From Spirosoma sp. KUDC1026 (GTDB taxonomy: Bacteria > Bacteroidota > Bacteroidia > Cytophagales > Spirosomataceae), in assembly GCF_013375035.1 (NCBI RefSeq), contig NZ_CP056032.1, forward strand, positions 5,020,001 through 5,084,000: a stretch of DNA of 64,000 nt, given 5' to 3'. Position 1 is the stretch's first letter; each line of letters begins with the position of its first letter. A program made the position numbers and the translations under genes. The notes below the pieces were generated by a model. The model saw only the letters and a list, made by a program, of their open reading frames with translations. It was not told the DNA's origin and searched no databases. Below, one piece after another: positions 62,196 through 64,000 of this stretch.

Positions 62196-62696
62196 TTAAT
62201 GCCCCAGGTAACCCCGCAGCCGAAAAACATCATCCAGCGAATTGCAGTACTGAAACAAGGCGTGTGCTTCTTCAGCCGGCAGCTGCTTAATTTCATCAAA
62301 CGTCATCAACCGCACTTCTTCGATGATCTGCTCGTCGATGCCCATTTCGGGATCGAGGCCCATCCGCAGGGAACCGCCCACCGCCCGGACGGTAAAAAAC
62401 AACTCCAGCGCATGCAGCGGGGGCAACATAAACTCGTTGACGAAGAGCATCTCCCCGACTTCTACGTCTAGGCCGGTTTCTTCGGAAAACTCCCGGACCA
62501 GCGCGTCGGGTGCCTTTTCGCCAAACTGTGCCCCGCCCCCCGGCGGACACCAGAAAGTGTCAGAAGGATTGATACCGCGATGGCGTACCATCAGCAGTTT
62601 ATCGTCTTCACAGTATAGGCCACACACACGCAGCCGAAGCCGATTACCATATAGTTTCAACACCTCTTCCCGGGGCTTGTCAAGTACCTTCGTCAC
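62196..62696 (-). CDS. NUDIX hydrolase
   Basis: 166 residues from a GTG at 62696. An open frame runs back to 62900 but passes through the CBS gene; the GTG is supported by the -7 element TACCTTTG 24 bases upstream and by the family's N-terminus. Motifs: LRLRVCGLYCEDDKLLMVRHRG, WCPPGGGAQFGEKAPDALVREFSEETGL (NUDIX box, with Gly-Gly-Gly and REFSEETG intact) and ELFFTVRAVGGSLRMG. Possibly an ADP-ribose or nucleotide-sugar pyrophosphatase; substrate unknown. Confidence 0.88.
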   Translation of the reverse strand: MTKVLDKPREEVLKLYGNRLRLRVCGLYCEDDKLLMVRHRGINPSDTFWCPPGGGAQFGEKAPDALVREFSEETGLDVEVGEMLFVNEFMLPPLHALELFFTVRAVGGSLRMGLDPEMGIDEQIIEEVRLMTFDEIKQLPAEEAHALFQYCNSLDDVFRLRGYLGH

Positions 62697-62719
62697 AGTT
62701 ACGTCACTAGTTAGAACTG

Positions 62720-62727
62720 CAAAGGTA
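62720..62727 (-). promoter_or_regulatory. Bacteroidota -7 element ahead of NUDIX gene
   Basis: On the minus strand TACCTTTG matches TAnnTTTG exactly, 23 bases before the GTG start at 62696. It supports the short start over an extended frame. Confidence 0.5.
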
Positions 62728-62823
62728 GCGGTTTTACGACGTTGGGCGTATGGGAATCGTGTATTCGGCTGCGTGCACCAGGTGACTGCCCCGTGAAAAC
62801 GGGGACTGCCAGAGCGATCCGAA

Positions 62824-63261
62824 CTAGTATGGACTGCCCGAAATGTAACTTTCGAGCGATTCGATCCGGATTTTCTGATCCCGGATAATGGCAGCCACAA
62901 CGTCGTTGATGGATATTATTCCCTGCAGTTCGCCTTCTTCCATAACGGGCAGGTGGCGAATGTGCTTCTCCGACATAATGACCATACATTCCTCCAGCCG
63001 CTGCTGGGGCTCAATCGTGATCACCTGGCGGGTCATTACGTCCTCGATCAGGGTGTCGTTTGAGTGGCGTCCCTTCAGGATCACTTTGCGGGCGTAATCG
63101 CGTTCGGAGAAGATTCCGGTTAGTTTGCCGGCATCGACAACCAGTACGGCCCCGATGTTTTTTTCCGCCATTAACTCAAGGGCGGCCAATACGGTCTGTC
63201 GGGATGACACCGAGTAAAGTGCATTTACAGATTTAGCCTGTAGAATTTGACGTATATTCGT
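62824..63261 (-). CDS. CBS-domain pair protein, apparent ACG start
   Basis: Two tandem CBS domains: TVLAALELMAEKNIGAVLVVDAGKLTGIFSERDYARKV and TIEPQQRLEECMVIMSEKHIRHLPVMEEGELQGIISINDVV, about 120 residues; binds adenine nucleotides in the cytoplasm. The frame extends upstream of the first usual start (GTG 63210) with residues that fit the family N-terminus: NIRQILQAKSVNALYSV. Directly before them is ACG (63261-63259) where homologues would have ATG, and a TAA lies two codons further up. Start is therefore either ACG at 63261, a non-standard codon, or GTG at 63210 with a shortened first domain. Confidence 0.8.
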   Translation of the reverse strand, partial: TNIRQILQAKSVNALYSVSSRQTVLAALELMAEKNIGAVLVVDAGKLTGIFSERDYARKVILKGRHSNDTLIEDVMTRQVITIEPQQRLEECMVIMSEKHIRHLPVMEEGELQGIISINDVVAAIIRDQKIRIESLESYISGSPY

Positions 63262-63406
63262 TGATTATTAAAGGTTTATAAAAAGTGAAAGTAGACAAAA
63301 GGAAATACAAAAAACACGGGTATCCACTTTTTTTCTTTGCGCGATCCTGCTTCTGATAGTATCAGATATCCTTCATATTCTGCCCCTTTTTTCGTAACTT
63401 AGATGC

Positions 63407-64000
63407 ATGAACGATACTCTGTCGGCGGCTCAGTTACTGGCCAAACGCTTTCCTTTCAAACCCACTCCCGGACAGTTACAATTCTTTGATCAGATTAGTA
63501 CGTTCATCACACCGGAGGAGCAGGAGCGATACCGGGATTGCTTTTTGCTACGTGGCTACGCCGGTACCGGTAAGACGACGCTGGTTGGTACCCTCATTAA
63601 AGTACTGCCCCGCTTTGGCTACAAATCCATCCTGTTGGCGCCTACGGGTCGGGCCGCCAAGGTGATGTCGAACTACGCCAAAAAACCCGCCCAGACCATT
63701 CACCGCAAAATTTATCGGCAGGTGGCCGATCCGGGTTCGGGTACGCTGGCGTTTCAGCGGCAGAAAAACTACCACGAAGACACGCTCTTTATTGTCGACG
63801 AGGCATCCATGATCTCCGACGAAGCCGACTTTGGTGGCAAAGGTCTTCTGACCGACCTGATTGATTACGTATTCGAAAACCCCGGTAATAAACTGATGCT
63901 GGTGGGCGATACGGCGCAGCTCCCCCCCGTTGGCCGTGAACTCAGCCCCGCGCTGGATCGTGGTTTCCTGGCTAGCTCGTTCGACATGACCGTCTTCGAA
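63407..64000 (+). CDS. RecD-like/UvrD-type ATP-dependent DNA helicase, 3'-truncated by window end
   Basis: About 198 residues visible from ATG 63407 (MNDTLSAAQLLAKRFPFKPT). Walker A is LLRGYAGTGKTTLVGTL, followed by motif Ia ILLAPTGRAAKVMSNYA, Walker B DTLFIVDEASMISD and motif III MLVGDTAQLPPVG. These are RecD2/TraI-like superfamily 1B motifs, as in the AAA_30 family of Bacteroidota; the Q-motif-like FKPTPGQLQFFDQI precedes. Involved in DNA repair or recombination. The C-terminal UvrD_C_2 part should lie beyond base 64000. Divergent from the CBS gene. Confidence 0.9.
   Translation, partial: MNDTLSAAQLLAKRFPFKPTPGQLQFFDQISTFITPEEQERYRDCFLLRGYAGTGKTTLVGTLIKVLPRFGYKSILLAPTGRAAKVMSNYAKKPAQTIHRKIYRQVADPGSGTLAFQRQKNYHEDTLFIVDEASMISDEADFGGKGLLTDLIDYVFENPGNKLMLVGDTAQLPPVGRELSPALDRGFLASSFDMTVFE

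Overview
The window looks like a chromosomal piece of a Bacteroidota genome, most likely of the Cytophagales (Spirosoma-like). Supporting this are a secreted protein with a gliding-motility-type C-terminal (type IX secretion, type B) domain, the DUF3822-coaD neighbourhood, fasciclin and SnoaL-type exported proteins, many short lipoproteins, a DUF5706 (Pycsar-effector-type) membrane protein, and TAnnTTTG -7 promoter elements ahead of several genes. No rRNA, tRNA or CRISPR array was seen.

Layout. 1-3.4 kb: end of an acyltransferase-3 gene, then a 3-hydroxyisobutyrate-dehydrogenase-like oxidoreductase, a tandem universal stress protein and a YdcF-type protein. 3.9-12.0 kb: a tight four-gene operon (GAF protein, metallophosphoesterase fused to a BamA-type barrel, HD domain fused to a Pycsar-effector-type membrane domain, PAP2 phosphatase). 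12.1-18.0 kb: an accessory island with a GNAT-like/HTH pair whose first gene carries an in-frame stop, a small beta-barrel-like protein, an IS630 element nested in an IS3 element, an IS4 element with target duplication, and two gene remnants. 18-27 kb: GH43 arabinosidase/xylosidase, SPFH protein, two MFS exporters, a sorting-domain protein, a nitrilase. 27-35 kb: polA, fasciclin lipoprotein, thioesterase, NTF2-like protein, serine hydrolase, lipoproteins. 35.3-36.6 kb: a two-gene molybdate unit behind a ModE-like palindrome. 37.5-43.6 kb: a five-gene catabolic cluster (alpha/beta hydrolase, CitMHS transporter, two AtuA-type proteins, amidohydrolase). 44.1-49.1 kb: dnaE between two different toxin-antitoxin modules. 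49-64 kb: mostly housekeeping (TPR protein, SDR, metG, ABC exporter, CorC/HlyC protein, two NUDIX proteins, coaD, CBS protein, a RecD-like helicase cut by the window end).

The most striking structure is at dnaE. The intact gene is preceded 12 bp upstream by a RelE-type antitoxin-toxin pair and followed 4 bp downstream by a DUF4258/MqsA-type pair. Outside these pairs lie partial extra copies of the dnaE start (codons 1 to about 43, with two in-frame gaps) and of the dnaE end (last 27 codons), both diverged from the intact gene. The simplest reading is that a cassette 'TA - dnaE - TA' replaced most of a resident dnaE and left its two ends as stubs; two independent insertions, each duplicating an end, are the alternative.

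Other points worth reading: the HD-Pycsar-type fusion without a visible cyclase, perfectly phased -1 frameshift heptamers in both nested transposases, an apparent ACG start in a CBS protein, and several terminator hairpins that run into the 3' coding ends of genes.
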